A DNA stretch of 64,000 bases, from contig NZ_VYIK01000010.1 of the NCBI RefSeq assembly GCF_008709575.1, positions 1 through 64,000 on the forward strand. Reading direction: 5' to 3'. Under the pieces are notes generated by a model. The model ran no database searches, was not told where the DNA came from, and worked only from the letters and a program-made list of their open reading frames with translations. Positions 43,954 to 56,584 of the stretch are shown here, one piece after another. This DNA is from Mycobacterium sp. (lineage in GTDB: Bacteria > Actinomycetota > Actinomycetes > Mycobacteriales > Mycobacteriaceae). Both the position numbers and the translations under genes were made by a program. Position 1 is the first letter of the stretch, and every line of letters starts with the position of its first letter.

Positions 43954-44544
43954 TCAGGGCAGCGCGGAAAGCAGCGGTGCCATCAGCACGTTGCCGGTCG
44001 CGGGTGCCATGCCCGGAGCCGAGGCCGGGGTCGTGCCCGGTTGGGCACCTCTCGGCAGCGGGATACCGCCGGTGGCAAGTGATGCCAGGTCGCCGGGCAG
44101 CGATACCTGTTGCGGCAGCGGCACCGGCAGGAAGGGCACCTGCGGCAGGCCCAGTTGCGCCGACGGCACCAATTGCGCAGGTCCGGCCGCCGGAGTCGGG
44201 GCGCCGGGTAGCAGCGAGGTCGCGCCCGGAAGGGCGCCAGGGACGGCCGAGGTGGCGCCCGGGGCGGCTGCGGATTGCGGCAGCTGCGGCATCTGGATCG
44301 CGGCACTGGCCAGCGGGGGCGGTGTGGCCGGCGCCGGCGGCGTCGCGCCCAGGGCGGTCGCGAGGCTTTGCAGCATCTGGGGCGCGCTGGCCGCCGTGTT
44401 GAGCAATTGCTGGCCGATGTTGGGGGCAGGGATCGGCGGCGCCGGGTCGGCGTGGGCTGTGCCCAACAAACCACCCGCCAATAGCGCTGCCGACCCTCCG
44501 AGCACGACGGCGGTGGCGCGTAACAACGTCCAAATCGTTGGCAT
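43954..44544 (-). CDS. Exported Pro/Ala-rich protein (Rv1158c-like), 196 aa
   Basis: ATG 44544. The signal peptide (RATAVVLGGSAALLAGGLLG, then TAHA-DPAPP) is followed by an almost wholly Pro/Ala/Leu-rich chain (PPIPAPNIGQQLLNTAASAP, PSAQLGLPQVPFLPVPLPQQ). No folded domain is evident. It corresponds to Rv1158c and follows the same strand as the 42966 gene, 58 bp apart, so the two may share a transcript. It is probably a wall-spanning disordered protein. Confidence 0.8.
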   Translation of the reverse strand: MPTIWTLLRATAVVLGGSAALLAGGLLGTAHADPAPPIPAPNIGQQLLNTAASAPQMLQSLATALGATPPAPATPPPLASAAIQMPQLPQSAAAPGATSAVPGALPGATSLLPGAPTPAAGPAQLVPSAQLGLPQVPFLPVPLPQQVSLPGDLASLATGGIPLPRGAQPGTTPASAPGMAPATGNVLMAPLLSALP

Positions 44545-44629
44545 GACTCTCCCAAGATCGCGGTAACAGGTCGGACCCGATAGTTCGCCTGATGTCAAAG
44601 TGACTCAAGTGACACGTGTGGCGGTTATG

Positions 44630-45991
44630 CGATCGTTACGCAGCCGAGCGGTCGCGGTGACAGGCACGCGGCCCGCGGCCTCGCCCGCGCATCCCGTGCG
44701 CGGATCGCTTTCTCGCTCGACATGGCCGCGCCGGGTCGCCGCTAAAGTCGAGCAGATAGACACGATCGCGGCCGCCCCGGCGGCACCTGGCACCCGTCGG
44801 CGGGCGGTTCGGCTGACCGCTGCCGGCCCGGTGTTGTTGGCCCTGAGCATCACGGCGCGGCTGGCCTGGACCTACCTGGCACGCAACGGCGCCAACTTCG
44901 TCGATCTGCACGTCTACCTCGGCGGTGCTGCCGCCATCAGCCATCCGGGCACCCTCTACAGCTACGTTTACGCCGACCAGACGCCGGATTTCCCGCTGCC
45001 GTTCACCTATCCACCGTTCGCAGCGGTGGTGTTCTACCCCCTGCATCTGCTGCCCTTCGGCCTGGTCGCGTTCTGCTGGCAGGTCGCGACTATGGCCGCG
45101 CTCTACGGCGTGGCTCGGGTCAGCCAGCGCCTGCTCGGCGTGCCGGCCGGTGCGGGCCGCCGGGTCGCGGCGGCGTGGACCGCGGTCGCGATCTGGCTTG
45201 AGCCGTTGCGCAGCACCCTCGACTACGGACAGATCAACGTCCTGTTGGTGTTGGCCGGCCTATGGGCGGTCTACACCACCCGGTGGTGGTTGTCGGGCCT
45301 GTTGGTCGGCGTGGCCGCCGGTGTGAAGCTGACCCCGGCGATCACCGGCCTGTATTTCGTCGGTGCCCGGCGCTGGACCGCCGCGCTGTTCGCGGCCGTC
45401 GTCTTCGGCGCCACCGTTGCGCTCTCGGCAGTCGTCGTCGGTGACCAGACCCGCTACTACTTCACCAGGCTGATAGGTGACCCGCACCGGGTCGGTCCGA
45501 TCAGCACCTCGTTCAACCAATCCGTGCGCGGCGGAATCTCGCGGATCGTCGGTCACGATGCCGGCTACGGCCCGCCGGTCCTGGCCACGATCGCGGTTGC
45601 CGCGATACTGGCACTCCTGGCGTGGCGGGCATTGGGCGGCGGGACGCCGGACCGGCTGGGCCAGCTGCTGGTGGTCGAATTGTTCGGCCTTCTGCTATCG
45701 CCGATTTCGTGGACGCATCACTGGGTGTGGTTGGTGCCGTTGATGATGTGGTTGATTCACGGGCCGCTGCGCCATCGCCGCGGCGCACAGGTCCTCGGCG
45801 GGGGCTGGCTGGCGTTGACCCTCGTCGGCGTTCCGTGGTTGCTCAGTTTCGCGCAGCCGACAATCTGGCAAAGCGATCGTCCGTGGTATCTGGCCTGGGG
45901 CGGGCTGGTCTACATCGTGGCCACGCTGGCGACCCTGGCCTGGATCGCGGCGTCGGGGAAACGCCCGGCCGGTGTCGTTAGTCCCCGATGA
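44630..45991 (+). CDS. pimE: Polyprenol-phosphate-mannose-dependent mannosyltransferase PimE
   Basis: A GT-C (GT87-type) enzyme with about ten membrane helices. It adds the fifth, alpha-1,2-linked mannose to phosphatidylinositol mannosides on the periplasmic side, committing them to polar PIMs. The catalytic Asp is in [16 protein letters not shown], followed by [20 protein letters not shown]. The start is unsure: GTG 44600, ATG 44630 or GTG near 44696, since the first 45 residues are not membrane-like. It matches Rv1159. LpqW, which affects the same pathway, lies 7 kb downstream. Confidence 0.92.
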   Translation, partial: RSLRSRAVAVTGTRPAASPAHPVRGSLSRSTWPRRVAAKVEQIDTIAAAPAAPGTRRRAVRLTAAGPVLLALSITARLAWTYLARNGANFVDLHVYLGGAAAISHPGTLYSYVYADQTPDFPLPFTYPPFAAVVFYPLHLLPFGLVAFCWQVATMAALYGVARVSQRLLGVPAGAGRRVAAAWTAVAIWLEPLRSTLDYGQINVLLVLAGLWAVYTTRWWLSGLLVGVAAGVKLTPAITGLYFVGARRWTAALFAAVVFGATVALSAVVVGDQTRYYFTRLIGDPHRVGPISTSFNQSVRGGISRIVGHDAGYGPPVLATIAVAAILALLAWRALGGGTPDRLGQLLVVELFGLLLSPISWTHHWVWLVPLMMWLIHGPLRHRRGAQVLGGGWLALTLVGVPWLLSFAQPTIWQSDRPWYLAWGGLVYIVATLATLAWIAASGKRPAGVVSPR

Positions 45992-46262
45992 TCCTGTCGA
46001 TATCGCGCGCCATCGCCACATCCTTGTCCGTGATGCCGCCTTCGGAGTGGGTCACCAACGCGAAGGTCACCGTTCGCCAACGGATGTCGATGTCTGGGTG
46101 GTGGTCCTTGGATTCGGCGTGCTCGGCTACTCGGCGTACCGCATCGATGCCGGCGAGAAATGACGGAAACTTGATCGAGCGGCGCAATGCGCCGTCGGCA
46201 CGCTGCCACCCGTTGAGTTCGGGCAGTGCGGCGTCGACTTGCTCATCGGTTAACACAGCCAT
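45978..46262 (-). CDS. phhB: Pterin-4-alpha-carbinolamine dehydratase (PhhB/PCD)
   Basis: 94 aa. The active-site signature is complete: [26 protein letters not shown] region with HHP and the final TH. It dehydrates 4a-hydroxytetrahydropterins. Since mycobacteria lack obvious phenylalanine hydroxylase, the role may lie in pterin or molybdopterin metabolism. It overlaps the pimE end by 14 bp tail to tail and is divergent from mutT2 (24 bp). It matches Rv1159A. Confidence 0.92.
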   Translation of the reverse strand: MAVLTDEQVDAALPELNGWQRADGALRRSIKFPSFLAGIDAVRRVAEHAESKDHHPDIDIRWRTVTFALVTHSEGGITDKDVAMARDIDRIIGD

Positions 46263-46286
46263 ACTCCGACGGTATAGCGTCTCGTC

Positions 46287-46679
46287 GTGCCGAACCAGAT
46301 CGTCGTTGCCGGAGCGGTCATCGCCGATGCCATGGTGCTGGTGGCGCAGCGCCGGCGGCCCTCGGAGCTGGCGGGGCGCTGGGAGTTGCCCGGCGGCAAG
46401 GTCGCACCCGGTGAATCCGAGCCCGCTGCGCTGGCCCGCGAGCTGGCCGAGGAACTGGGCGTCGTCGTCGCCGTCGGCGAGCGCCTCGGCGACGACATCG
46501 AGCTGAACACCACGACCACGCTGCGGGCCTACCACGCCCGGTTGCTGCTCGGCGAACCCCGCCCGCACGACCACCGTGAGCTGCGCTGGGTGACGGCGGC
46601 CGAGCTGGCCGAACTGGACTGGGTGCCGGCCGACCGGGGCTGGGTGCCCGCACTGACCCGGGCGCTGAACACCCGCTGA
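46287..46679 (+). CDS. mutT2: Nudix hydrolase MutT2
   Basis: 130 aa from GTG 46287. The Nudix box is [24 protein letters not shown], with Glu residues in the required REL-EELG places. The N-terminus [20 protein letters not shown] is the MutT strand. MutT2 of mycobacteria hydrolyses 8-oxo-dGTP and dCTP-type nucleotides, preventing mutations. It matches Rv1160. In H37Rv the narGHJI operon follows; here typA comes next. Confidence 0.92.
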   Translation: MPNQIVVAGAVIADAMVLVAQRRRPSELAGRWELPGGKVAPGESEPAALARELAEELGVVVAVGERLGDDIELNTTTTLRAYHARLLLGEPRPHDHRELRWVTAAELAELDWVPADRGWVPALTRALNTR

Positions 46680-46735
46680 ACCCCCGTCGGCCGGTCGTTT
46701 TCGCGATCACGGGCCGGCGCTGGCAGAATCGCCGG

Positions 46736-48634
<1,899 letters not shown>

Positions 48635-48671
48635 CGTGAAGCCAGGTTGGATAGCCGAGCGAAGGAGCGCA

Positions 48672-49109
48672 ATGGTGGAACCGGGTTTGTGGGGGGTGCT
48701 GACGATAATCGCTTTTTGCCTGGTATTGCTGTGCGCCGCCATTGCATCGTTCTACATCCAGCGGTTGCTCAATCGGGCGCCTCTCCCGATCAGTGAGGAG
48801 CTTGACAGCGCCTTTGTCATCATCAAGAAATTACGCAAGCGCCAACCACTCTCAGGAGATGAACTGGCCTATGCGCAGCAGATCATTGCCGATCGCAGTG
48901 CTCCGATGGCATTGTGCGCCCCCGGCACGTTGTTCATGCTGGGATTTTTTTATGTGTGTGGCAGCCTCTACCATTTGCACGGGGCAACGCCGTCCGAGCG
49001 GACATTTCTCGGGGTCATTCCCATGCTGGCGTCGGTGAACCTGGCCTTTCGCCTGATCAGCAGTGCGGGGCTGAAAAAGCGCCTTCGGGACCTATTGAGG
49101 GCCTATTGA
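48672..49109 (+). CDS. Two-helix membrane protein of unknown function, 145 aa
   Basis: ATG 48672 follows AAGGAGCG. The N-terminal helix is LWGVLTIIAFCLVLLCAAIA. A cytoplasmic helical stretch follows (ISEELDSAFVIIKKLRKRQP, DELAYAQQIIADRS). Two further hydrophobic segments are APGTLFMLGFFYVCGSLYHL and FLGVIPMLASVNLAFRLISS. The end is basic. I do not recognise the family. It may belong with typA upstream or the mmpS-mmpL operon downstream. Confidence 0.7.
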   Translation: MVEPGLWGVLTIIAFCLVLLCAAIASFYIQRLLNRAPLPISEELDSAFVIIKKLRKRQPLSGDELAYAQQIIADRSAPMALCAPGTLFMLGFFYVCGSLYHLHGATPSERTFLGVIPMLASVNLAFRLISSAGLKKRLRDLLRAY

Positions 49110-49227
49110 GGTCCTAGTGGAGCAAGGACCGTGTCGGTTACTTCTCAAGAGAGTTGATATATAGTCGGGAGTCCGGGCCGCGCGGCAAGACGCGATGCCC
49201 GAGAACGGATTCGAAGAAGGTGATCGA

Positions 49228-49671
49228 GTGAGCCCTCGTTCGGTCGGCAGGACTCTGCTGGCGCGAACCTGGATGCCGCTGGTGACCGTCGTTGCAATCG
49301 GCCTCGGCCTGCTGGGGATGTGGAAGGTGCATCAGTTCTCCGCTCCGGCGCCGGTCATCACTGTCAATGGTCCGCAGGCACCCGAGGAGTTCAATCCCAA
49401 ACGGCTCACCTACGAGGTGTTCGGCTCCGCGGGAACCGGCGGCAAGCTGGTCTACATCGACATCGACGGCCATCCACACCAGGTTGATGTCACGACGTTG
49501 CCGTGGTCCCACACGGAGACGACCACGCTCACGGTGGTTTCCGGCAGCGTGTCGGTGCACGTCCACGGTGGACAGGTGGGTTGCCGGATGTTGGTGGACG
49601 GTGTAGTCCGCGATGAACATTGGACTACCCACGAGGACGCCGACGTCGAGTGCAGAGTGAAGTCGGCATGA
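49228..49671 (+). CDS. mmpS: MmpS family periplasmic adaptor
   Basis: 147 aa from GTG 49228, seven bases behind an AAGAAGG site; ATG 49195 is an alternative. One N-terminal membrane helix (WMPLVTVVAIGLGLLGMWKV) is followed by a periplasmic beta domain with RLTYEVFGSAGTGGKLVYID and a Cys pair in VGCRMLVDG and ADVECRV, as in MmpS4/MmpS5. MmpS proteins assist their MmpL exporter. The stop overlaps the mmpL ATG (ATGA), so the two are coupled. The pair is inserted between typA and lpqW compared with H37Rv. Confidence 0.9.
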   Translation: MSPRSVGRTLLARTWMPLVTVVAIGLGLLGMWKVHQFSAPAPVITVNGPQAPEEFNPKRLTYEVFGSAGTGGKLVYIDIDGHPHQVDVTTLPWSHTETTTLTVVSGSVSVHVHGGQVGCRMLVDGVVRDEHWTTHEDADVECRVKSA

Positions 49672-52481
49672 GCGAGCATCGGGCAGAGCAGGTGAAACGC
49701 CCCGTCATTCCCAGAATGGTCCGTGTCCTCGCGATCCCGATCATCGTCTTCTGGGGCCTGCTCGCCGTAACGACGAACACCTTCATGCCGAAAGTGGAAG
49801 ACGTCGCGGCGGAGCTGGCCGGGCCGATGGTGCCGCATTACGCGCCCTCACAGCGGTCGATGTTGGCTATCGGCGCGAAGTTCCGCGAGTCCGACTCAAC
49901 CAGCCTGGCCATGATCGTGTTGGAGGCCAACCGCCTGTTGGTCGTCGCCGACCACGAGTATTACGACGGTCTGATCCGCCGGCTCGAGCACGACACCCAG
50001 CACGTGCAATACGTGATGGATCTGTGGGGCAAACCGTTCACCGCGGCCGGGGCGCAGAGCCTCGACGGTCGATCGGCCTATGTGCTGCTTCGTCTGGCCG
50101 GCGACATCGGTCAGATCAAAGCCAACGAATCCGTGGCCGCCGTCCGCGCGATTGTCGCCGCAGACACCCCGCCACCCGGGTTGAAGGTCTACGTCAGCGG
50201 CGCGGCCCCGCTGGCTTCCGACACCCTCGCCATCGCCAATTCCAGCCTGAACAACGTCACGATCGTCACGATCGGGCTCATCATCGTGATGCTGCTGCTG
50301 GTCTACCGCCGCCCGTCGACCCTGTTGGTGCCCCTGCTCGGCGTCCTCATCGAGCTGCAAGTTGCCCGGGGGGTTGTCGCGACCCTCGGGCATTTCGGCT
50401 ACATCGAGCTGTCGTCGTTCGCGGTGAACATCGTGACCGCGCTGACGCTGGGGGCGGGCACGGATTACGGCATCTTTTTGATGGGCCGCTATCACGAGGC
50501 GCGCCAGGCCGGCGACAGCCGGGAGGACGCCTTCTACACCGCCTACCGGGGGATAGCCCCCATCGTCGTGGGCTCGGGCCTGACGATCGCCGGGGCCGCC
50601 TTCTGCCTGACTTTCGCGCGGCTCAACTACTTCCACACCATGGGTCCGGCCGTTGCCATCAGCATGCTGTTCACCATCGCCGCAGCGATGACGCTGGGCC
50701 CGGCGATCTTGACCGTGGGCAGCCTGTTCGGGATGTTCGAACCGCGACAGGCCGCCAAGGCCCACCTCTACCGGCGCATCGGTGCGAGTGTGGTGCGGTG
50801 GCCGGTGCCGATCCTGGCCGCCAGCTCGGCCGTCGTGATGCTCGGGGCGATCTTCGTGCCGACCTACCGGCAGAACTACGACGATCGCCAATATCAGCCG
50901 CGCGACGCCCCGGCCAATCTGGGCTTCGCCGCAGCCGACCGACATTTCTCCAGGAGCAAACTCTTCTCCGAGATGCTGATGGTCGAAACCGATCACGACA
51001 TGCGCAACTCGGCCGATTTCATCACGCTGGACCGGGTCGCCAAAGCTCTCATTCGCCTGCCCGGCGTGGCGATGGTGCAAAGCATCACCAGGCCTTTGGG
51101 TCACGCACTCGAGCACGCCAGCATTCCCTATTTGTTCACCACACAAGGCAGCGGCAACGGCCAGCAGCTTCCGTTTAACGTCGAGCAAAATTTGAATACC
51201 GACCAACAGGCGGAGATCCAGGCGCATTCCGTCGAAGTGTTGCGGAAAGAGGTTTTCTTCTTCCAGAGGATGTCCGATGAATTGCACCAAACCGTACTCA
51301 CCGTTGAGGACCTGCAGCGAGTCACCGAGTCCATCAACGAGGAAGTCTCAAACCTCGACGATTTCTTCCGGCCGATCAAGAGTTACTTTTACTGGGAGAA
51401 GCACTGCTTCGATATTCCTATCTGCTGGACGTTCAGATCGGTCTTCGACACGGTCGACAACATCGACAAGTTGGCGGAAGATATCAACCACGCCAAACTG
51501 TCCCTCGAGGAGATCGACAAGATATTGCCGCAGATCATTGCGCAGCTGAAAGCCACGGCCGATGATACCGAGGCCCTCCAGTCGAAGTTGGTCAACAGCT
51601 ACGGCTCCGCGGACCTTCAGTCCATCCAGACCGAGCAGACCTTCGACGATCAGATCAACGTCGGCAACGACTTCGACAAGTCGCGCAGCGACGACTACTT
51701 CTACATTCCCCACGAGGCTTTCGACAACGAAGACCTCAAGACCGGCATGAAATTGATGATGTCACCCGACGGCAAAGCGGCCCGGTTCATCGTCACTCAC
51801 GAAGGCGACGCCATGGGACCCGAAGGTGTGGAACACGTCGAGCAGTTCCCCCGGGCGATCACCACGATCTTGAAAGAGACCTCGTTGGCCGGCGCGCGAA
51901 TCTATCTCGGCGGCTCCGGATCGACCGACAAGGACATCAAGGAATACGCCGCCGCCGATCTGCTCATCGCCGCGATCGCCGCCTTGATCCTGATCTTTTT
52001 GATCATGATGTTCATCACCCGAAGTCTGGTGGCGGCCTTGGTCATTCCCGGCACAGTAGCGTTTTCCTACGCCGGGGCGTTCGGGCTGTCCGTACTCGTC
52101 TGGCAGCATCTCATCGGCCTGCATCTGCACTGGCTGGTGTTGCCGCTGACGTTCATCATCCTGGTCGCGGTCGGTTCGGACTACAACCTGCTGCTGATCG
52201 CCCGGGTCAAAGAGGAGATCCACGCCGGGTTGCACACCGGTCTGATCCGGGCGCTCGGAAGCACCGGCGGGGTGGTGACGTCGGCGGGCCTGGTGTTCGC
52301 GTTCACGATGCTGGCCATGCTCACCAGCGATCTGCGAACGATCGGGCAGGTGGGATCGACCGTCTGCATCGGACTGCTGCTCGACACGCTGGTGGTGCGG
52401 TCGTTCATCGTGCCGTCCATCGTTCGAATCCTGGGGCCATGGTTCTGGTGGCCGACCCTGGTACGCAGCCGCCCCCGGTGA
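49668..52481 (+). CDS. mmpL: MmpL transporter of the MmpL4/5 class
   Basis: 937 aa. It has twelve membrane helices with proton-relay pairs in [18 protein letters not shown] and [17 protein letters not shown] long second periplasmic domain contains the coiled stretch (about residues 520-640, [20 protein letters not shown] and [20 protein letters not shown]) that marks the MmpL4/5 type. With MmpS it should export siderophores, other lipids or drugs; the cargo is not known. It is coupled to mmpS. No regulator or iron box was seen in the short upstream region. Confidence 0.92.
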   Translation: MSEHRAEQVKRPVIPRMVRVLAIPIIVFWGLLAVTTNTFMPKVEDVAAELAGPMVPHYAPSQRSMLAIGAKFRESDSTSLAMIVLEANRLLVVADHEYYDGLIRRLEHDTQHVQYVMDLWGKPFTAAGAQSLDGRSAYVLLRLAGDIGQIKANESVAAVRAIVAADTPPPGLKVYVSGAAPLASDTLAIANSSLNNVTIVTIGLIIVMLLLVYRRPSTLLVPLLGVLIELQVARGVVATLGHFGYIELSSFAVNIVTALTLGAGTDYGIFLMGRYHEARQAGDSREDAFYTAYRGIAPIVVGSGLTIAGAAFCLTFARLNYFHTMGPAVAISMLFTIAAAMTLGPAILTVGSLFGMFEPRQAAKAHLYRRIGASVVRWPVPILAASSAVVMLGAIFVPTYRQNYDDRQYQPRDAPANLGFAAADRHFSRSKLFSEMLMVETDHDMRNSADFITLDRVAKALIRLPGVAMVQSITRPLGHALEHASIPYLFTTQGSGNGQQLPFNVEQNLNTDQQAEIQAHSVEVLRKEVFFFQRMSDELHQTVLTVEDLQRVTESINEEVSNLDDFFRPIKSYFYWEKHCFDIPICWTFRSVFDTVDNIDKLAEDINHAKLSLEEIDKILPQIIAQLKATADDTEALQSKLVNSYGSADLQSIQTEQTFDDQINVGNDFDKSRSDDYFYIPHEAFDNEDLKTGMKLMMSPDGKAARFIVTHEGDAMGPEGVEHVEQFPRAITTILKETSLAGARIYLGGSGSTDKDIKEYAAADLLIAAIAALILIFLIMMFITRSLVAALVIPGTVAFSYAGAFGLSVLVWQHLIGLHLHWLVLPLTFIILVAVGSDYNLLLIARVKEEIHAGLHTGLIRALGSTGGVVTSAGLVFAFTMLAMLTSDLRTIGQVGSTVCIGLLLDTLVVRSFIVPSIVRILGPWFWWPTLVRSRPR

Positions 52482-52639
52482 ACGTCAGGGCCGCAGCGCT
52501 GTGCTGCCTGACAGCCGGATCGCGCCGGCGGCGCGCTGCGCAGCCGGCTGACGCCGCGATCTCGCGACCCGGTGCGCCCGCCACGCCGGATCGACGACAC
52601 CCGGGCTCACCGGAAGCGGCTCTCGATACCCTGTTGCGC

Positions 52640-54529
52640 GTGCCCGCATCAGCTCGCCGTGTCTGGATTCGCACCGGCGTGCTGGCGTCGGCGCTGATGC
52701 TGGCGGGTTGCACGGTCAACCCGCCGCCGGCGCCGCAAAGCACCGAGACCTCCAAGGTCGCGCCGCCCCCGCCGCCGCGGATCACCCAGATCATCATGGG
52801 CATCGACTCGATTGGCGCCGGTTTCAACCCGCACCTGCTGTCGGATCTGTCACCGGTCAACGCCGCGATCAGCGCGCTGGTGCTGCCCAGCGCGTTTCGG
52901 CCGGTACCTGACCCCGACACCCCCACCGGGTCGCGCTGGGAGATGGACTCGACGCTTCTGGTGTCCGCCGAAGTGACCAACGACAACCCGTTCACGGTGA
53001 CCTACAAAATCCGGCCGGAGGCGCAGTGGACCGACAACGCGCCGATCGCCGCCGACGACTTGTGGTATCTGTGGCGCCAGATGGTCAGCCAACCCGGCGT
53101 GGTCGACCCGGCCGGCTACGACCTGATCACCGGCGTGCAGTCGGTCGACGGCGGCAAGCAGGCGGTCGTCACGTTCTCCCAGCCGTATCCGGCCTGGCGG
53201 GAGCTGTTCAACAACATCCTGCCGGCGCACATCGTCAAGGATGTCCCGGGTGGCTTCCCGGCCGGGCTGGCCCGCGCGCTGCCGGTTACCGGCGGGCAGT
53301 TCCGGGTGGAGACCATCGACCCGCAGCGTGACGAGATCCTGCTCGCCCGCAACGACCGGTTCTGGGGACCGCCGGCCAAACCGGATTTGCTCCTGTTCCG
53401 GCGGGCGGGCGCACCGGCCGCGCTGGCCGACTCGATCCGCAACGGCGACACCCAGGTGGCTCAGGTGCATGGCGGGTCGACCGCGTTCGCGCAGCTCTCG
53501 GCGATCCCGGAAGTGCGGACCGCCCGGATCATGACCCCCCGGATCATGGAGCTCACGCTGCGCGCGAATGTGCCCAAGCTGGCTGACGTGCAGGTGCGCA
53601 GGGCGATTCTGGGTCTGCTCGACGTCGACTTGCTGGCGGCCGTCGGCGCCGGTAGCGACAACACCGTCCAACTGGATCAGGCGCAGATCCGCTCACCCAG
53701 CGACCCCGGCTACGAGCCGACGGCGCCGGCGGCGATGAGCCGGACGGCGGCGCTGGGGTTGCTGCAGGACTCGGGTTATCAGGTCGAGAAGGACACCCCG
53801 CCGTCGGCCGCCGATCCGCCGACCGCCCCGGTGGGCAGCGGGCCGCCGGAGGGCACCCGTGGCCGGGTCAGCAAGGACGGCAAGCAGCTTTCGCTGGCTA
53901 TCGGGGTGGCCGCCAACGACCCGACGTCGGTTGCGGTGGCCAACACCGCGGCTGACCAGTTGCGCGCAGTCGGGATCGCCGCGACCGTGCTGGCATTGGA
54001 TCCGGTGGTCCTCTACCGCGACGCGCTGGTCAACGACCGGGTGGATGCGATTGTGGGGTGGCACCAGGCCGGGGGGAGTTTGGCGACCGTGTTGGCCTCG
54101 CGATACGGCTGCCCGGCGCTGGAGGCGACACCGGTGCCCACGTCGGGTGCGCCGGTTGGCGCGCCGACGTCGGCCGCCGGGCGGGCCCCGACATCCGCGG
54201 TGACTTCGGCTCCCACGCCGCAGACGCCCACAACACCGGGCCGTGCCGTGGAGCCGGGTGCGCTGGTGCAGGCGCCGTCGAACCTGACCGGGATCTGCGA
54301 TCGCAGCATCCAGTCCAACATCGATGCCGCGCTGCAGGGCACCAAGAATATCGACGACGTGATCAAGGCGGTCGAGCCGCGGCTGTGGAACATGTCGACG
54401 GTGCTGCCGATCCTGCAGGACACCACGATCGTCGCGGCCGGGCCGAGTGTGCTCAACGTCAGCCTGTCCGGTGCCGTGCCCGTCGGCATCGTCGGCGACG
54501 CCGGCCAGTGGATGAAAGCCTCGCAGTGA
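52640..54529 (+). CDS. lpqW: Lipoprotein LpqW (extracellular solute-binding-like)
   Basis: 629 aa from GTG 52640. The lipoprotein signal ends in [18 protein letters not shown]. The mature chain is a peptide/nickel-binding (SBP family 5) fold, with [40 protein letters not shown] and [10 protein letters not shown]. LpqW has no transporter genes around it. In mycobacteria it controls the balance between polar PIMs and lipoarabinomannan, working with PimE, whose gene is upstream in this window. A low-complexity Thr/Ala/Pro insert lies near residues 505-550. It matches Rv1166. Confidence 0.93.
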   Translation: MPASARRVWIRTGVLASALMLAGCTVNPPPAPQSTETSKVAPPPPPRITQIIMGIDSIGAGFNPHLLSDLSPVNAAISALVLPSAFRPVPDPDTPTGSRWEMDSTLLVSAEVTNDNPFTVTYKIRPEAQWTDNAPIAADDLWYLWRQMVSQPGVVDPAGYDLITGVQSVDGGKQAVVTFSQPYPAWRELFNNILPAHIVKDVPGGFPAGLARALPVTGGQFRVETIDPQRDEILLARNDRFWGPPAKPDLLLFRRAGAPAALADSIRNGDTQVAQVHGGSTAFAQLSAIPEVRTARIMTPRIMELTLRANVPKLADVQVRRAILGLLDVDLLAAVGAGSDNTVQLDQAQIRSPSDPGYEPTAPAAMSRTAALGLLQDSGYQVEKDTPPSAADPPTAPVGSGPPEGTRGRVSKDGKQLSLAIGVAANDPTSVAVANTAADQLRAVGIAATVLALDPVVLYRDALVNDRVDAIVGWHQAGGSLATVLASRYGCPALEATPVPTSGAPVGAPTSAAGRAPTSAVTSAPTPQTPTTPGRAVEPGALVQAPSNLTGICDRSIQSNIDAALQGTKNIDDVIKAVEPRLWNMSTVLPILQDTTIVAAGPSVLNVSLSGAVPVGIVGDAGQWMKASQ

Positions 54530-54547
54530 CGGCCGGGCGGGCCGGCC

Positions 54548-55705
54548 TTAGAGCAACGACAGGAGGTTGATCGGAAAATCGACCAGGAAGTCGGCGCCGG
54601 TGGCGTTAGCGGTGAGCATGTCGCCCAGGGCGCCGGCGAGGTCGAGGTTGCCGGCTGTGGTGAGACCGGAGCCGGCCAGCGCGGTGCTGCCGGCACCCAG
54701 GATCGTGGCGATGTCGAAGTTGCCCAGGAGGGTGGTGCTGGTGCCGCCCGCGACGGCCTTGTCGAGAGCGCTGCCGATGTTGGCGATCCAGGCGAAGTCG
54801 CCGGTGCCGTCGCCGGCTGTGGCCTCGCCGGCGCCGTTGGCGGTGGCGGAGTCGAGGATGCCGCCCTGGGCGGTGGCGTCGCTGTGGGCGAAGTTGGCGA
54901 ATGCGGTTTCCAGGACGCCGTCGGCGTTCGCGTCGCTGTCGGGGCCGATCGCGGAGGCCAGGTCGCCGGTGCCGATGCCGGCGCTGGCGCTGCTGTTGGT
55001 GCCGATGGCGGAGGCCAGATCAGCGTGGCCCGCCGCGACCACGGTGTGGCTGTCGGTGCCGATGGCGGAACCGATGTTGACGTTGCCGCCGATGCCGACC
55101 CTGGCGTCGCTACCGGTGCCGATGGCGGTGGCCAGGTCGAAGTCGCCTTTCGTTCCGGCGCCGGCGATGCTGTTGGTGCCGTCGGCGAAGGCGTCATCGA
55201 AGAAACCGACCAATCCGGTGTCGGCGAGACTGTGGGCGCCGTTGGCGATCGAGACGTCGAAGCCGCCGCCCAACCCGGCGCCGGCGGTGCTGTCGGTGCC
55301 GTGAGCGATCGCGACATCGAGGACTTGAGGAAAGAAGCTGGCCAACCCCGCGACGGCTTTGCTGCCGGGGCCGTCGGCGACCGCGAGCAGAAAAGTTCCG
55401 CCCGTGGCCTGGGCGTTGGCGCCGTCGCCGATGGCGATCGCGAGGTTGTCGGCGCCCGAGGTGGCCGTGGCGGTGTTGTCGGTCGTCGGAAACAAATCCA
55501 TCCCGTCGACGGAGACTTGCATGTCCATCGCCGATGTCGTCGCTGCCGGATCCGGCGGGCCTCCGAGTTGATCGATCCACGACGATGCCGGCACCGGCGC
55601 GGGAGCGGGCTCGGCTGAAGCGATCGCCGGGCTGCCTCCCAGCGCCACCCCGATGCCCAGCCCGATGGTCAGGACGCTCAGTCGATGACGGGTCGCATGC
55701 TCCAC
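54548..55705 (-). CDS. Secreted beta-roll repeat protein, 385 aa
   Basis: GTG 55705 follows AAAGGA. The signal peptide is SVLTIGLGIGVALGGSPAIA-SA. From about residue 88 to 300 the chain is made of 18-21-residue repeats such as DLATAIGTGSDARVGIGGNV, NIGSAIGTDSHTVVAAGH and DLASAIGTNSSASAGIGTG. Alternating small residues and the A-A-I-G-x-x-S-x-A rhythm recall YadA-type beta-roll heads. The end is hydrophobic (LVDFPINLLSLL). It shares its pre-repeat segment with the protein at 10877-12748. It is probably surface-exposed; the function is unknown. Confidence 0.8.
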   Translation of the reverse strand: MEHATRHRLSVLTIGLGIGVALGGSPAIASAEPAPAPVPASSWIDQLGGPPDPAATTSAMDMQVSVDGMDLFPTTDNTATATSGADNLAIAIGDGANAQATGGTFLLAVADGPGSKAVAGLASFFPQVLDVAIAHGTDSTAGAGLGGGFDVSIANGAHSLADTGLVGFFDDAFADGTNSIAGAGTKGDFDLATAIGTGSDARVGIGGNVNIGSAIGTDSHTVVAAGHADLASAIGTNSSASAGIGTGDLASAIGPDSDANADGVLETAFANFAHSDATAQGGILDSATANGAGEATAGDGTGDFAWIANIGSALDKAVAGGTSTTLLGNFDIATILGAGSTALAGSGLTTAGNLDLAGALGDMLTANATGADFLVDFPINLLSLL

Positions 55706-55873
55706 CGGTCGTCCTTTCTTCAGCCGCACCCGACGGATACGCGATGTTCGCAGTGCGGGGCGAGCATCCACCGGATGCCGCAGTGTACTATGCTGCGCGC
55801 CGCCCGGCACTCGTTTTCGCTGCAGGCGGCGGCAGAAAAGACCCGGTCGCGACCGACGGTAGCCGTGGTGCCC

Positions 55874-56473
55874 TCAGCAAGACGTGCCGGTAGCGGACGC
55901 CGGGGGGATGACGGTGTCGACGATGCGGATCAGGTCGTGCTTGCTGGGAGGAGCGCCGGTGAGCATCAGGTGCTGGTTGATCAATGCTGGTCCCACCCGG
56001 GCGGCCAGCGGGCCGAGCATGTCGGACTTGATCTCGCCATCGCGTGCGCCGGCGCACAGGATCGACTCGATGATCCGAAGGCGCGGGGCCACCACGGCGT
56101 CGGCGAAGATGGCGCGCAGTTCGGGCGCGTGGATGAGCTGGGCGATGATGGCCAGACCCGGGAACGCGGTTTTGCCGGCCAGCACATCGCAGTGCGCAGT
56201 GAACACCGCGAGCAGGTTTTCCCGCGCCGATCGGCTGTTGCACGGCTCCGGAATTGCCGGCAGCGCATACTCTAAGGCGTCCCGGATCAGGGAGCGCTTG
56301 CTGGACCACCGCCGATACAGCGCGGCCTTGCCGGTGTGGGCACGCGCCGCGATCCTTTCCATAGTCAGCCCGGCGTACCCCACGTCGGCCAGTTCAGCCA
56401 GAGCGGCGTCGTACAACGCATGCTCGAGTTCTTTGCCTCGCCGGCGGGGCCGGACCGCGACCTGTTGGGCCAT
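55874..56473 (-). CDS. TetR-family transcriptional regulator (Rv1167c-like)
   Basis: 199 aa. The helix-turn-helix domain (about residues 14-60) reads ELEHALYDAALAELADVGYA, then GLTMERIAARAHTGKAALYR and RWSSKRSL. The C-terminal ligand domain has the TetR_C form of actinobacterial regulators (GLAIIAQLIHAPELRAIFAD). Its effector is unknown. It is divergent from mshB with 111 bp between starts, so it may control mshB or itself. Confidence 0.9.
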   Translation of the reverse strand: MAQQVAVRPRRRGKELEHALYDAALAELADVGYAGLTMERIAARAHTGKAALYRRWSSKRSLIRDALEYALPAIPEPCNSRSARENLLAVFTAHCDVLAGKTAFPGLAIIAQLIHAPELRAIFADAVVAPRLRIIESILCAGARDGEIKSDMLGPLAARVGPALINQHLMLTGAPPSKHDLIRIVDTVIPPASATGTSC

Positions 56474-56584
56474 TGGCCAATAGTAGGCAACTCGGTCTTT
56501 CCCATCGTGGGTGGCTGAGCCGGTCCGTCGGTAGCGCTGTGTTGGCACCCGGCGGCACCACCAGGGGGTCGGTAGGGTACCACC

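Noticed and set aside
49896..51290. A 464-codon minus-strand frame inside the mmpL gene
   Set aside because: This is antisense shadow of an unambiguous MmpL protein; the translation is low-complexity and charged.
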